A stretch of DNA of 64,000 nt from Pagrus major (Eukaryota > Chordata > Actinopteri > Spariformes > Sparidae), in assembly GCF_040436345.1 (NCBI RefSeq), contig NC_133224.1, forward strand, positions 10,780,741 through 10,844,740. Reading direction: 5' to 3'. The translations under genes were made by a program, and so were the position numbers. The notes under the pieces are model-generated. The model saw only the letters and a program-made list of their open reading frames with translations, made no database searches and was not told the DNA's origin. Of this stretch, positions 27,365 to 38,894 are shown piece after piece (the stretch's first letter is position 1; each line of letters starts with the position of its first letter).

Positions 27365-27710
27365 GGAGTCTACAGCTTCAGATACCCTGGATAATGTGAT
27401 ACTAGCCTATATTTATTTTCAAGATATCCTGTGCAACATGGACTTGAATCATGAAGACGATGAAACCTGGACACATGGACACATTCAACCATGATTTAAG
27501 TTAACTTTTCAGCTTTCTGCTTGCCTTTTTAAATGATACCACTAAGTTGCTGATACAGTCAAATGAGAAAAAAATGTGAATTGCCAAAGTTGCCCATTTT
27601 AGGCCTATTAATGCACTAATGTATGTGATATTTATTATTTTCATGACTGTATTTATTTGATATATTTGTTACATATTTAAGGAAAAATAAATAAGCTCTG
27701 ATTTGAATTC
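27365..27710 (+). other. rnf227: 3' UTR of the RNF227-like gene
   Basis: AT-rich sequence from the stop codon to just past the poly(A) signal. It is the stretch duplicated at 23,270-23,660, and the duplication continues about 50 bp beyond the expected cleavage site. Confidence 0.65.
27686..27691 (+). terminator. rnf227: poly(A) signal AATAAA of the RNF227-like gene
   Basis: AATAAATAAG gives two overlapping AATAAA-type hexamers some 320 bp after the stop codon. TTTTTCTGTGGCTG downstream is a plausible U/GU-rich element. Confidence 0.65.
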
Positions 27711-27993
27711 ACTTTTTCTGTGGCTGCATGCTGAATTGTGGATGGGCGTTCGAGTGAGTCACTTTTTGCATCATAAAAACAATGGTGTAATGTGTGTATG
27801 TGTGTGTGTGTGTGTGTGCAAAATCACAGTTGCAACATCATGTTCGATCAAGTCTAGGCCACAGTATTCTACAATGAATCAGCTAAAACAGGAAAACCCC
27901 TTTCAGACAACTCCAGGAAGTGGGTCACTTGAGGCCAGGTGAGGAGCATTTCCTCCAATCAGACTCACAACCAGCAGCAGTGTCAGAGCTCAG

Positions 27994-28000
27994 TGACTCA
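27994..28000 (+). promoter_or_regulatory. AP-1-like site upstream of the secreted orphan gene
   Basis: TGACTCA, the consensus AP-1 motif, lies 103 bp upstream of the ATG of the next gene. It is a single 7-bp match, so chance occurrence is quite possible. Confidence 0.3.
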
Positions 28001-28102
28001 TTTCTTTGACAAGTAAAACAAATGGGCTGACAACACTACTACAACTTACCTTTATGGTCGTTTCTTGACAACCTTAAAAAACCTAGGAGGAAACTGACCA
28101 TC

Positions 28103-31100
28103 ATGTTCGAAAACTCTGCTCCCTACTCAAGGTAAATATCCCCGTTTTACGAGCCTTGTGCACATGCAGTCATAAAATCTGAAAATGTTTTTTGATTGAC
28201 AGCATTATGATTCCCATAAATTACAAAAATACTCCAGTGAGTGTTTTTTTGTCTCCTCTGCAGACTCTTGTTTGTCTTTGCGCTGGTCTGTGCAGCTGTC
28301 ATACCGTTCGTCATGTGTTCAGATGATGCAAGAGGTGAGCGCTATCAGGCCAGTATCTGCCAGACCAATTCTGCCGCGTGTGCAGTTTCAGTGAGCTGAT
28401 GCTCATCTTAATGACTCTCTGAGAGACGTCATGACTCGTGTTGGCTGATAGATAGAGGTGAACGTGTTTGTTAACTTAAAGCTGCAGCTGTTTGATTTAT
28501 AGATATTTTCACAGGCATGTCTTTTAACTTTAAGTTTTATGTTGGCAGTGAAACAAAAGTGTAGAGAGATATGGATTTTACTTTATGAGATTTAAGTAAA
28601 CAAATCTGGAAATGTATTTGTTCTTTCTACATAGCGATTCAGATTATATTTAACTAAAACCAGGGTATAGAGAGGTGAATTCCTGTCCCTTCTGGTGTGC
28701 ACCATGACACCTTATTCATCGCACGATTTAAAATGATTTGTCTCGCCATAGACCATATTCACTCAACATCCATTTTCCTCTGATGTCTCACTTGTGGCAA
28801 GGAACCTCAAAAAGAAGGAAGGGTCATCACGTCACTGAATCTTACTTTGGGGCCAGACTGTGGTGCCTGCTGTATTGAAGTCTACGGGAGATGCATGGAT
28901 AAACACACTAAAACACAACATCTCTACGTTGTATGACATCTTGATGAAGAAATGTCTCCAGACTGATTTTTTTTCTCAAATGATTGACAAGGCTGATAAT
29001 ATTGTGCCCAAAAGTGGCAGGTCCGACCTAATATTGCTGATGAGACTGCAATGACACTGTGAACAGGAACCTTTCCCGAATTAAATTGAGGGACAAACAA
29101 CATGCCAATTTTATGATTTTTTTTTTTTTTAAATCAGTCGTTCACCAAAGCAAGCAAGATTCAGTGAAATAATGACCCTTCTTTTTTAGGCTCCTTGGCT
29201 CAGGGTGGGACGTTTGAATGCTGGAATAATGTTATGTTGCTGTGTACCTGGTTGCAAATTCCATAAAAGTAAGAAATCTGACAATTTGTTATCATTTCAC
29301 CACTTCCTGATTGAAAAGAAGATGGAAAAGGGAAAATCTGAAGGGACAAGGGACAGCCATATTTAAAGACAAAATATCATATTCAATAACCCACTTACTT
29401 TTGCATTTAATCATTCCCTAGCTAACATTACCATTTGATTACATCCTGATTGTAGATATTTTGGAATTAACATCTATCTTATTGTATTGTGTAACTCTAC
29501 TTCAAACCAAGACATTTTTCTTTTAGTATTTCTACAGCATCACAGTTATTATTTACCTGTATAACAACATTACAAAGAATAAATAGTTGTGTCTTATGTT
29601 GACATTCTTTTCCACTTTTAGGCAGTCCCATATCAACCCAAGTGGACAATGGAGTGCAACACAATGTCCCGAGACATGTGTACACCCCATACAGTCATCA
29701 TCTGTTTACTGCTCTGCCATTACCCGAAACTGGACTCCACGCTGGAACTCGCAGTGAAACTGATACAAGCAGGAATTATAAAGAGGCCTTGTCAATCATT
29801 CACCATCAATCAAACCCTCCACGGTTTAGTTATCAAAACGTCCCAGATAACAGACACTCCCGAGAGGGAACAACTGGAGCGCAGAGTGAAGTGAGGTCAG
29901 CAAACAGCATTTTCACCGGACAAAGCTTTGAGAGACGGCAATCCGAAGTAAATCACCACCCATTCTCTCGAGGAGTAGGGCAAAGTGGAAATTCCTATTA
30001 TTCACCCCCAGTGATCGTTAGGAAATCATCTCACAATGCCAGTCCCTTTCATCAGAGCTCTCGTCCATCTCAAGTCTGGGACCTCAAAGATGCTCAAAAA
30101 TCCTCCAACAAAGAAAGACTTCCTGGAAATAACCCTCCAAAGGTGGCTGAAGATGAAACAGTCTGGCAACCCTCTCGCTCTTCTCTTTTTTCATCCCAGG
30201 CTGGTAGATATTGGAGTACTTCACCGCCAACTTCAAGATGGCATTACAGTGGCTATGAAGAGACAAATGAGCTTGCTGCGGTCGGGCTGCTGAGCACATC
30301 TCGCGGGGTTCAATCAAGCAAATTTTTCGGCTTAGCGAGTCAAACTGCCCCTCGTGCGCCATCAATCAGCAAAAGCTTCGACACCTCTGTTATTAAAGGC
30401 AATCCAAGCCCAGAAAAACTGGCACCATCCATCACAGATTTCTCCCAGGGGTTGCACTCTGCGAGCAGCAGCAAGACACCGAGATACAGAAAGGTCCAGT
30501 CGTATCTGTTCAAGGACTCCCAGGCCTCTTCTGATGGACGTGAGAAAGTTAATACAGCCACTGGTGATGGACACAGGGCTTTTCCCACAACACCTCATAA
30601 GCAAACTCCCACTGATGCTCAAGTTTACGGCAGGTTTTCTTCCAATTTTAAACAATCAAAGACAGGAGAGCCAACCAAGGAAGTGCAACATCTCTCTAAC
30701 TATGCCAATCCACTGTATCATAACGCATATATGGCCCAGTATGGGGCTCACACAGATAGTTTTACCAAATATCAACACACTACCCCAGAAACTCTTGCTC
30801 AAATGTCAGTACATCCTGCTCCAGGGACAGACAACCCCATGCAAAGTTTCCTCCCCAGACCTCATGCAGATTTCCAGGGTAACTATGCCCCTGGCAGTGG
30901 GAAATCTGTTGTAAGTAGCCTGGTTAATACGACCACAAGAGGATCTATGACTGCATACAAACCTGGGCAAACCACTAAAAGCATCTATGGCTTCAGAGGA
31001 TTCAAAAATGCTCCGTTGAGAGCTGTGAAGGAGCCATCTATCCTCTCCTCCGATGGCTCTAATGAAAGGACCAACTCTCAACGATACAGCTTCGACAAAG

Positions 31101-32470
31101 GGAAGTTTAAAATCGCAAACATACACCCATCTTTGTCAGCAAAGTATAGTTTTGGCCAGAGAAAGGTGTCTACTACACCAGCAAAACTTGAGAGGACACC
31201 CACAGATTATTCCTCACCGCCTTCTGGCACTTTAGATCTTGTCCAAACCACTCCAAGGCCGTTCCCATCGAGATTTAAGGAAGCCAGGCCTCTGATGCCT
31301 GAAAGTGATGCGGGTCTGGACAGCAATCCAGATCGCAGGCAGTACAGAATCCACAAAAGGATTTATGGTCTCAAAGGATTTGGCACTCGACCACTCGAGG
31401 GAGCCAAATCTTCAGTTAGTGAAGCAGAGAAGTCTACCAGAGTCCAGCAGGGTTTTGAAGGATTTAGACATAGAGGCTCACAGATCTGGCAACACAGGTG
31501 GTACAATAAAACAAAACCAGGTAGCAGCCGTGTATCCACAATGAGTCCAACTGAACAAAACAGTGAAGACCTGCAATCACCGTTGAAGGCGGTGGGAAGC
31601 GCTGAAGCAGTCACCAGATTTACACCTGACAAATACAAAAATACCCACAAAATCTATACCCATCTGGGATTTCACCCTGTCCAAAAGAGAATTGGAAATG
31701 CTACAACTCAAACACACTGGAAGTACAGAGAACAAAATCCAGCTACAGCATCTGCAAGTCACAGAATCTCCTCAGCTTATCCCAGATCAGCAGGAGGTAT
31801 ACAATCTGAGCCAAGACCACCCAACAAAACCAAACCTTTTGCAATGAAGCCGAGCCCACTCAACAGTTCCACCAGCAGCACAGTGAGAGGCAAACGTGTA
31901 AGAGGAAAATACACTTCTGTCAAAGAGCTCAATGGATCTACCTCCCTAACTAATGGTGCTGGAAATGTACCCATAGTCAGGCTGCTCAAGCGGCCTGCCA
32001 GAGTCAAAGCTGTCATGTACACTGATATTCTGGGAAGTGCTTCGTTCAGTGGTGTCAGAGGTATAACCCAGACACCAATCACACCGGCTGATAAGGATAA
32101 TTTTCCAAACACTTCAACAAGGATGAAGGAAAAAGAAGCTCCGGGTGATTGGACCTTGAACTCTGAGGACGCTGTGCTTAGCAGAGAAAACAAGAGCAGA
32201 GGTCCTGAAGATGAGGTCGATTTTAGTAGTGTTGAGATGAACAAGTCGGGTGTTAGAAATGAAGGAGATGACAGTGATATGAAAACATCTGACTTATTCC
32301 TGGATAATGAAGGCAGTGGAAGTGGGGGATTTGATATGTCTGATGTTTTTTCAGCTGATCCCACAAAGACTCAGGGAGTTGGTGAAGATTTGTTAGAATT
32401 AGATTATCTACGTATATCAACAGGGAACATCTCCTTCAAGTCAACAAAACTATCCCCAACGGAGAAATGA
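28103..32470 (+). CDS. unrecognised large secreted protein with SGSG site, three exons, 982 aa
   Basis: Exons are 28,103-28,131, 28,264-28,334 and 29,622-32,470. Donors and acceptors are GT-AG and the phases join exactly. Exon 2 encodes a hydrophobic core LLFVFALVCAAVIPFVMC, so residues 1-28 look like a signal peptide. The remaining 950 residues contain no cysteine and are rich in Ser, Thr, Pro, Gly, Asn, Lys and Arg. Weak repeats centre on YGxxGF: VYGRFSSNF (about 368), IYGFRGF (about 488), IYGLKGF (about 614) and IYTHLGF (about 711). A more hydrophobic patch reads PIVRLLKRPARVKAVMYTDI. The last 110 residues are acidic and contain EGSGSGGFD, a classic glycosaminoglycan-attachment context at about 932-934. 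Several NxS/T sites are present. No known domain is visible. My inference is a disordered extracellular-matrix protein or proteoglycan; the function is unknown. Confidence 0.85.
28335..29621 (+). other. intron 2 of the secreted orphan gene
   Basis: A 1.3-kb AT-rich intron between the signal-peptide exon and the long last exon. No tandem array or clear mobile element was recognised, and short open frames inside show no domain. The acceptor is TCCACTTTTAG followed by GCAG; only the first AG keeps the frame. Confidence 0.75.
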
Positions 32471-32498
32471 GAGAAACCTGTTGAAGTATTATGTGGCA

Positions 32499-32504
32499 AT
32501 AAAA
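32499..32504 (+). terminator. poly(A) signal of the secreted orphan gene
   Basis: AATAAA lies 28 bp after the stop codon, giving an unusually short 3' UTR. A transposon-like element begins about 60 bp further on. Confidence 0.7.
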
Positions 32505-32563
32505 GTTGGAAAAACTTGTCGAGGTTATCATAATTCATGCATGAAAGGGTTAAGATGTACTGT

Positions 32564-32983
32564 TTTAAAGGATACGTTCACCCAGAAATGAAAATTAAAT
32601 CATAATCTACTCACCACCATGCAGATGGAAAGTCAGTCGTAGTTGACAAAATAAGGCATTTCTGGAGCTTCACAACGAAACAGTGTTGCAGCATTCTCCT
32701 AAACAACTGCTGTAGATGGGGACTTATTTTAAAATAAAATTTAAAAAACAATAGAAAAATAAATGTCTGGCGTAATTCAAGTGAATGAATTTGAAAACAT
32801 GGTATTCACACCCTTTTAAAGCCAAAATCTTCACTGTAGCTGCCAAGCTCAAAGCATTACCCAGCATTGAAGGTGTGAATAACGTCTTATTAAATCATTT
32901 TCTACTATCTACTTCAGTTTTTTGCTCCAGGAAATGAGTGAGTAGATAATGACTGAATTTTTATTTTTGGGTGAACTTATCTT
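32564..32983. mobile_element. MITE with terminal inverted repeats, about 420 bp
   Basis: The left end GATACGTTCACCCAGAAATG (from 32,571) matches in inverse orientation the right end CATTTTTGGGTGAACTTATC-type sequence (32,957-32,981), about 21 of 25 positions by eye. The phrase 'GTTCACCCAAAAATGAAAAT' is a hallmark of a very common teleost DNA element. There is no transposase. Related fragments lie at about 36,480-36,690 and 37,690-37,735. Confidence 0.8.
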
Positions 32984-33039
32984 CCAACATGTGCTACCAT
33001 ATTTAATACCATCATATTGTCCAGAGTTGATTTGCAAAA

Positions 33040-33194
33040 GCTTTTAGTAAGTAGTCCTTTATTCGATCAACGGAAAATGAAACGTTAACTTTCTTGATAA
33101 TTGATCATCCGAGTCACTTTTCAAGCCAAAGTGCCTGTATAGCTATTGCCATAGTATAATGGATAGTGAAAATAACTGTTAGTTGCAGCCCTAT
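33040..33194 (-). mobile_element. fragment of a teleost 'GGGCTGCAAC' element
   Basis: It ends with AACTGTTAGTTGCAGCCCT, the inverted form of the terminus seen at 62,075, and contains TTCTTGATAATTGATCA-like sequence typical of the same family. Only one end is preserved. Confidence 0.6.
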
Positions 33195-34758
33195 GAAGTC
33201 CATCGGCTCAAGGGACGTGCTTTTTATGTGACAATACATAAATTGGCTCTTTCCAAGATTGCTTCAGGTTCCTGGTACCCCTACTGATTCATTCATTGTG
33301 GTTAAAAAAAAAAAAAAGCCATCTGGCATGACAAAGTGATTACAAGAAATGCTGGGAATTATCTGAAAATACTATGTTATCATGTACATCATGCGGCATT
33401 TTTATTAAATGACATCCTCCGAGTCTAACCTCAAGCCTCCTCCTCAAGCCTCCTCCTCATGAGAGAAACCAAAACCTTATAATGAGCGGAAAAATCGATG
33501 GAGGTCAAACGTGAATTCCTGAGCATAACTTTTGCCTCATTTGGCAGATGATTTGCATAATGTAATGTCAAGTATGAAGAGGGAAAAACGTAGGAAGGTC
33601 ATACTTGAGGCTTTTTATAAATTGATTGTATTCCCATTCCTTGTGTCCTCATTTTCCAGGCAGGCAGTGGCTATTCAGCGTGCTGACACAGATTTTCCGT
33701 CTCCTCTTTCAAGCTTTCAAGTAGGGTTTGGACATGCCGGGTCTCTGGGTTAACACGCTACAAAATGGAAAAACTTGTTCTTCCCCTTTGTGAGAAGGTC
33801 TTTTTCTGACCTTGCCAAGCCATTAATGAGAAGGGTAATTGAAGAGAACAAGCTATTATGTGGTTTGTCCCTATTGATTTAAGCCGTAAAGGAAATAGAG
33901 GCTGTAATGGAATTTGTTTGTTAGCTGTAATCACAAGAATTATGCTACTATGGTATTATTTATATTGTTAGTGGCAGCTGAATTAGGCCTATACTGACAT
34001 GATCTGCATTTACAGCAAGAGCAGACACTGTTTCCACTAGATGGCGTTAGTTATCCATTTTATTAACCAACCTGTGACCTTAAGTGCAGGATCTTGTAGT
34101 TCTCATGCTGTGGTGGCCTGCTGGGCTACTAGCAAAAGGAAACAAGTTTAAGATGATGAGCTACAATGCAAGATTTTTCTTACGGAGTTTGGTCATTTTA
34201 AGCTGAAAAAAAGCTTACAAAGAAGAGCTAAATTTAGGTTTTTGCTTCCACCCCGTCAATCAGCTAATGAAGCATTCTGTTTCAAGGGCATTGGGTCCAC
34301 GCTAAGCCCGCACGTCACAGCTCCTAACAGATCCATTCACACCACCTGACCCTTCGCTTTTTTCCCAGTCGGTCACCTAAATGCCAGTTCCACGCTGATC
34401 CTCGGTCTACGAGCTCAAAGGGGCCCCACAGCGAGGGGAGGCTGGGAGGGTTTCAGGGGATCTGTCAGTCAAAGTTAAACACATTGTACATTGGATTAGC
34501 ACCCCTCACCCCTCTACCACCAGCACCACACCAATACCCGTGGAAAGTGGGACCGTCCACTTTCCCATAGAGCTGGGAGGCATTTAGGTGATATGATGTT
34601 TTTTGAGGTTTTCGGCGGGCTGGCACGTCGAGGCGTTGGCCAGCCGGCTCCTTCAAAGTTCCCTTCTTTCTCTGCTGCCTTTTGTGTGGCTGAGTGTTTG
34701 CACGTCTAGTTCACACACTCCCTTCCTTTTCCAAGTGTGTGTACTCGCCTGCAATATT

Positions 34759-34790
<32 letters not shown>

Positions 34791-37155
34791 TTATCACAGA
34801 CAGTGTGGTGCTCTCTTGCAGAGCCAGCCCTCCTCCTCCTCCTCCTCCTCCTCCTCCTCCCACTGTGAGGGGAATTCTGTACCATGTGTCTGCGGTTTTC
34901 AGGGAGCTTTCAAGGAAAATAAAGCACAGAGGCCTCACAGTCCCCCTCACCCTCACCACTCCCCCAAGGCGCCCTCAACTCCCTCCTCTTCTCCTCCCCT
35001 TCTCGGTTTCCCCTCACTCGCTCCATGTGGCACTTTTTTTTTTTTTTTGTTACGGTTTCAACCTCCAGTTTTTCTCAGCAGCTACGGAGTGACAGCTAAT
35101 TTTGTATGCAGCTTGTAATAGAGACAAAATCCACAATCATGGCAAGCGTTTGCTTATGAGGCGAGAAGGGAGAGAGGGTGAGCGTTAGCTGATGGAGGGC
35201 GAAGAGGAAGGGGAGGGATGGGGGAGACAGAGAAAGGCTTTTTGTTTGGCTAAGTACACTATGTGAAAGAGGGGGCGGTGAGGAAAAGAGAGCTGGAAAT
35301 ACATTAGAAAATGGTTGTGTCGGCTGCGGCATTTGTGGCTCAGATTACCTCACATGCCATCGTGCAGCGGATGGACCCAACGAAAACTAGCTTTATTGAG
35401 TCTGCAGTGTTTAACTTTGGCCTAAAACCTTTATGGAAGGACCGGGGAGGAGGAGAATAGGAAAGTTTGGAGGATTACCAGCTTGCATGTAGACTGTAAT
35501 CCAGGGCTTTATCAGCTCGGTCAACATACAGTAAGAAAACACCTGCAGCATTACCTATGTAGTTTGTTATGGCCACATGCCAGAGCCCTACGTATCCCAA
35601 TCACTGTGGGTACACTCTCTTGTTTCTGGACTCACACCCAACCTCTGCTATACACTTGAATGATGGGAAGGAAGCAATTTAGGAGCGTGGAACAGCACCG
35701 ACATTAACATTCCCACATCTGCTATGGGAGCAAAAGCTATTTCCGTGTCCTACATCCAGCGAGCTTCCTGTGGTCTGCGCCATGGAGGAAGTCATAAAGA
35801 CAGGAAGACTTCCTGTATTGTTGCCAACATGTAGCAGTACGGACTGTACATACCCCGTAAGGCCTGTGACTGATGACGTAAACGCCGTAAATATAGCACT
35901 CAGAGCTATCGAAGAGGCCAAGTCATTCATCTGACTGGGAGATTTATACCAGTGCTTTACACGAGTACCAGAGACATGTTTTCACTGGACGTGTAAAGTA
36001 TCTCCCTTTCAAAGAAATACACGGTAACAGAAATAAATAAGATCTAGTGGGTAGTCTTTATAGTTAATCAACACTGTTTAACAACTGTGTCTCATGAAAC
36101 ATCCAGTTCAGTACAGCATATCTGCAGGTCACCTTTAATCGTCTCGTTCTGAGGCCATAGTTCATGGAAATGTTTCATAATATTTGTCTGAAGCCTCAAA
36201 TAAAGCAACGACCTCTTGCGACCCCTCATCATCACATGATATGCTGCAGTGTTTTAGAACAGAGGCCGACCACTTCCACTTAGGGACCGTACAAAAATGA
36301 TTAACGGAGAAGATTGTGCCAGACAAATGTGGAAGGTAATGGTCGCATGCCTTTTTAAAAAATATAAACTTAAATGTGTCTTCGGCCTTCCTTTGCATTA
36401 GTTAAAAGTTACAGACAACTTTCACTTGTGCCACGGTTCATAGAGGTGCAACACTTCTGCCTCCATATCAGTAAAGTTCACTCATTATTTACTCACTCCC
36501 ATGCCGATGTATGGTCCGGTGAAGTTTCATAGTCCACAGAGAAGATTTCAGTTTAAAAAGGGTGTAAATAAAGCCTTTTAAAATCAGATTACGCTTGACA
36601 AGCTGTATGTAGCCATTTTGCAGTTTTTTTTCTGTCCCCATCTACTGTTTCGGACAACGCTGCATCTCAGAGGTCTGTTTCACGCAACGAATGCTGCATT
36701 TAATGAGTGTGACGTGGGACTCCCAACATGTTCTTAACAATATCCCAGGAGATATGTATGTACCTGCAGTGCAAACAAGAGTTCTCTGAGCAGATGAACA
36801 GGAGATTTTTCTTTCTCAGATTTGTTTTCATTTGAAAGATTTTTTAATAATCAAATTCATTTTTAAGTGTGTTTTCGGCAACATTTAGAGTAAGCAATTT
36901 GTCCTTTCTTATACCCTCAAAGGTTAGGGTTCAAAGCTCGGGCCATTAGTAGCAGCTCTGGAGATTTCCACCGTATCGCATCTTCATCAGCAGAGTTTGC
37001 CCTGCTATCACAGAGCTGAGGGGTTTGTGTTGGATTAATTCACATGAGGCTGCCACCCTGCAGTGTGTAAACAAGCGAGGTTATTGAGTCCATTTCTGAC
37101 TTGACTGCCAATAGGTGCATGTAAGTGTGTTTACACCGAGCTGGAAGATACAGTA
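33195..37155. other. gene-free stretch with low-complexity DNA and transposon fragments
   Basis: No defensible exon. Contents: an AT-rich unique block at about 33,500-34,010 with several TAAT cores, a GT tract (34,765-34,790), a TCC triplet tract (34,831-34,860), a poly-T run near 35,034-35,049, and a mobile-element fragment at about 36,480-36,690 related to the 32.6-kb MITE. Open frames here overlap these repeats or show no domain. Confidence 0.55.
34831..34860. repeat. (TCC)n trinucleotide repeat
   Basis: Ten perfect TCC units follow a short GT tract. In two frames it reads as poly-Ser or poly-Pro, which explains the open frames over it. Confidence 0.95.

Positions 37156-37194
<39 letters not shown>
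37156..37194. repeat. (CA)n microsatellite
   Basis: A perfect CA tract of about 19 units. Confidence 0.95.
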
Positions 37195-37196
<2 letters not shown>

Positions 37197-38082
37197 AGCC
37201 GCTCAGACACAACAGGTTCACCTGTTGGCCTCCATCCAGGGCACCTCTCTGCGACTGAACTCAGTGTCCTCTTGCCTTGGCTCCCATCCACCATCCCCTC
37301 CTCCTCCCTCCTCACTCTCTTGTCTTTACCAGAGATGCTGCCACCACGTCCGAGGCAGCCATTGTCGCCGCCTGTCGCCACAACGACCAGATGGCAGCTG
37401 TGCCCGCCCCCCCCCCCCCCCGCTCCTCCGTCCTCTCCTTATCAGAGAGCTGTTGCTCAAGATAATCCATAGACTTTGCTGTGCACAAAAAGAAAGTAGT
37501 TCCTACATAAAACTGCTCACAACAAGGTCTGTGAATTATCTTGGGTAAGCGGGTCATTATTGTGATTATAAAATGTAATTTTAAATGTCTAGTTCCACTA
37601 TGTTTGAGAGAAGGCAGATATCTCTAAAACTCGGCAACTCACACCAAAACAAGACGGATTTATAGATAAATATCACCAAAGGTGAGAGGAAAAATATATA
37701 TTGGGTGAACTTAGGTGAACTGTCCCTTTAACTGTAACTGTTGTGGATTTAAAGGGTGCATCACAAGGAAAAAAAAACTTTTTTTCATTTATGAAACTTT
37801 AAATTTCTTGAGAAAAAGTATAATGAGGAAAAGTCTTGCGAATAATGCATGATGGGAAAACAGAAAATCCTCTGCTGGAGCAAATCTGAAGTTGAAATCC
37901 CCCCGAGACTCACTTTTTTATTTGAGACGCAAGTGAACAAAAGTTGTGGAAGCTGTGAAGAGTGTAGGTTTCAGGTGTGGAGGCTTCCGCTTTCATACAG
38001 GTGCTACCAAACATTTTATTGTTGACACAGACATTATTTTACTCAGTAAGGGAAGCGAGAGGAGCTGCAGGTGTAGGCTTGA

Positions 38083-38128
<46 letters not shown>

Positions 38129-38673
38129 TGTGTGTTCTCATTTCTATTAATTCCTACGGTGCCTCGGTCGGGGGTTGAGTTACTTGGCCATCTGTGGACG
38201 AGGATGACACCAGATCCCATCCATGTTAACAATCAGAGAAAGAAGCAGAGATTTATCAGCTTATTTAAAAGCTTATTTAATTAAAGAGAGCGTGGAGTGA
38301 GCTGGCAGTATCAAATGGAAAGGGAGGTCTTTGAGCTCACCCGGCAAACACGTTGGTCAAATTACCAGTAAGACGAGTGATTAACTCGGGTGGCGATCGG
38401 CCAACTCTGAGGGTAAATGATCTTATCAATGGGAGTGGTGAATGTGACTAACGCAGCTACAAAGGCTTTGCGGATAACAATCAGGCTGCTTTCTTTTCCA
38501 CACTTCAGTGTGACATCTGCGCCGTGGTCGCAGCCTTTACAAGTGTGTGTGTGTGTGTGAGAGAGTCAAAGACAGCGAGTGTGTGAGGGGCATGAGCCCG
38601 CCGGCGTCTGTGGCATTCATGCAGATGTTCACACTTGTCTCAGCCTGTAAATGGTAGAGTCTTCTGCTCCTCC
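37195..38673. other. gene-free stretch between CA tract and MITE copy
   Basis: It holds a poly-C run near 37,409-37,420, a transposon-end fragment around 37,690-37,735 (TTGGGTGAACTTAGGTGAAC), the TG tract at 38,086-38,126 and a short TG/GA run near 38,540-38,565. No exon is supported. Confidence 0.5.
38086..38126. repeat. (TG)n microsatellite
   Basis: About 20 TG units, followed by an interrupted TG run. Confidence 0.95.
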
Positions 38674-38894
38674 TCTTCATATCCAACTTGTCGCTTTTCG
38701 TACTTTTACTTTGTTTATATGTGGCGGACCCTGCCACCTTTCTACCCTCAAACAGTGTTCTGGGGACCTTATATTCCTCTAAGAACAGCTTGTTCACTCA
38801 GTTACGGAACAAAAACATATTTCTGAGTTTGTGTTATTACTTGATTGATGTTGTAAATATTCCAATTCTGAGTTTCTACATACTGCCCCTTTAA
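38674..38894 (+). mobile_element. TTAA-type MITE, copy 1 (5'-truncated)
   Basis: It shares with copies 2-4 the core TTTATATGTGGCGGACCCTG, then AAACAGTGTTCTGGGGACCT and GAGTTTGTGTTATTAC, and ends in GCCCCTTTAA. The left terminus is missing, and sequence before CATATCC differs from the full-length copy. Confidence 0.85.

Noticed and set aside
31777-32364. 195-codon minus-strand open frame
   Set aside because: It is an antisense shadow of the orphan gene's last exon; serine/leucine richness follows from the sense codons.
29642-32470. 942-residue protein starting in the last exon of the orphan gene
   Set aside because: The apparent start codon is GTG. The frame is completed by two upstream exons with an ATG and a signal peptide.
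34603-35118. 171-codon serine/proline-rich open frame
   Set aside because: It is driven by GT and TCC repeats and pyrimidine-rich DNA, with no domain or supporting splice sites.
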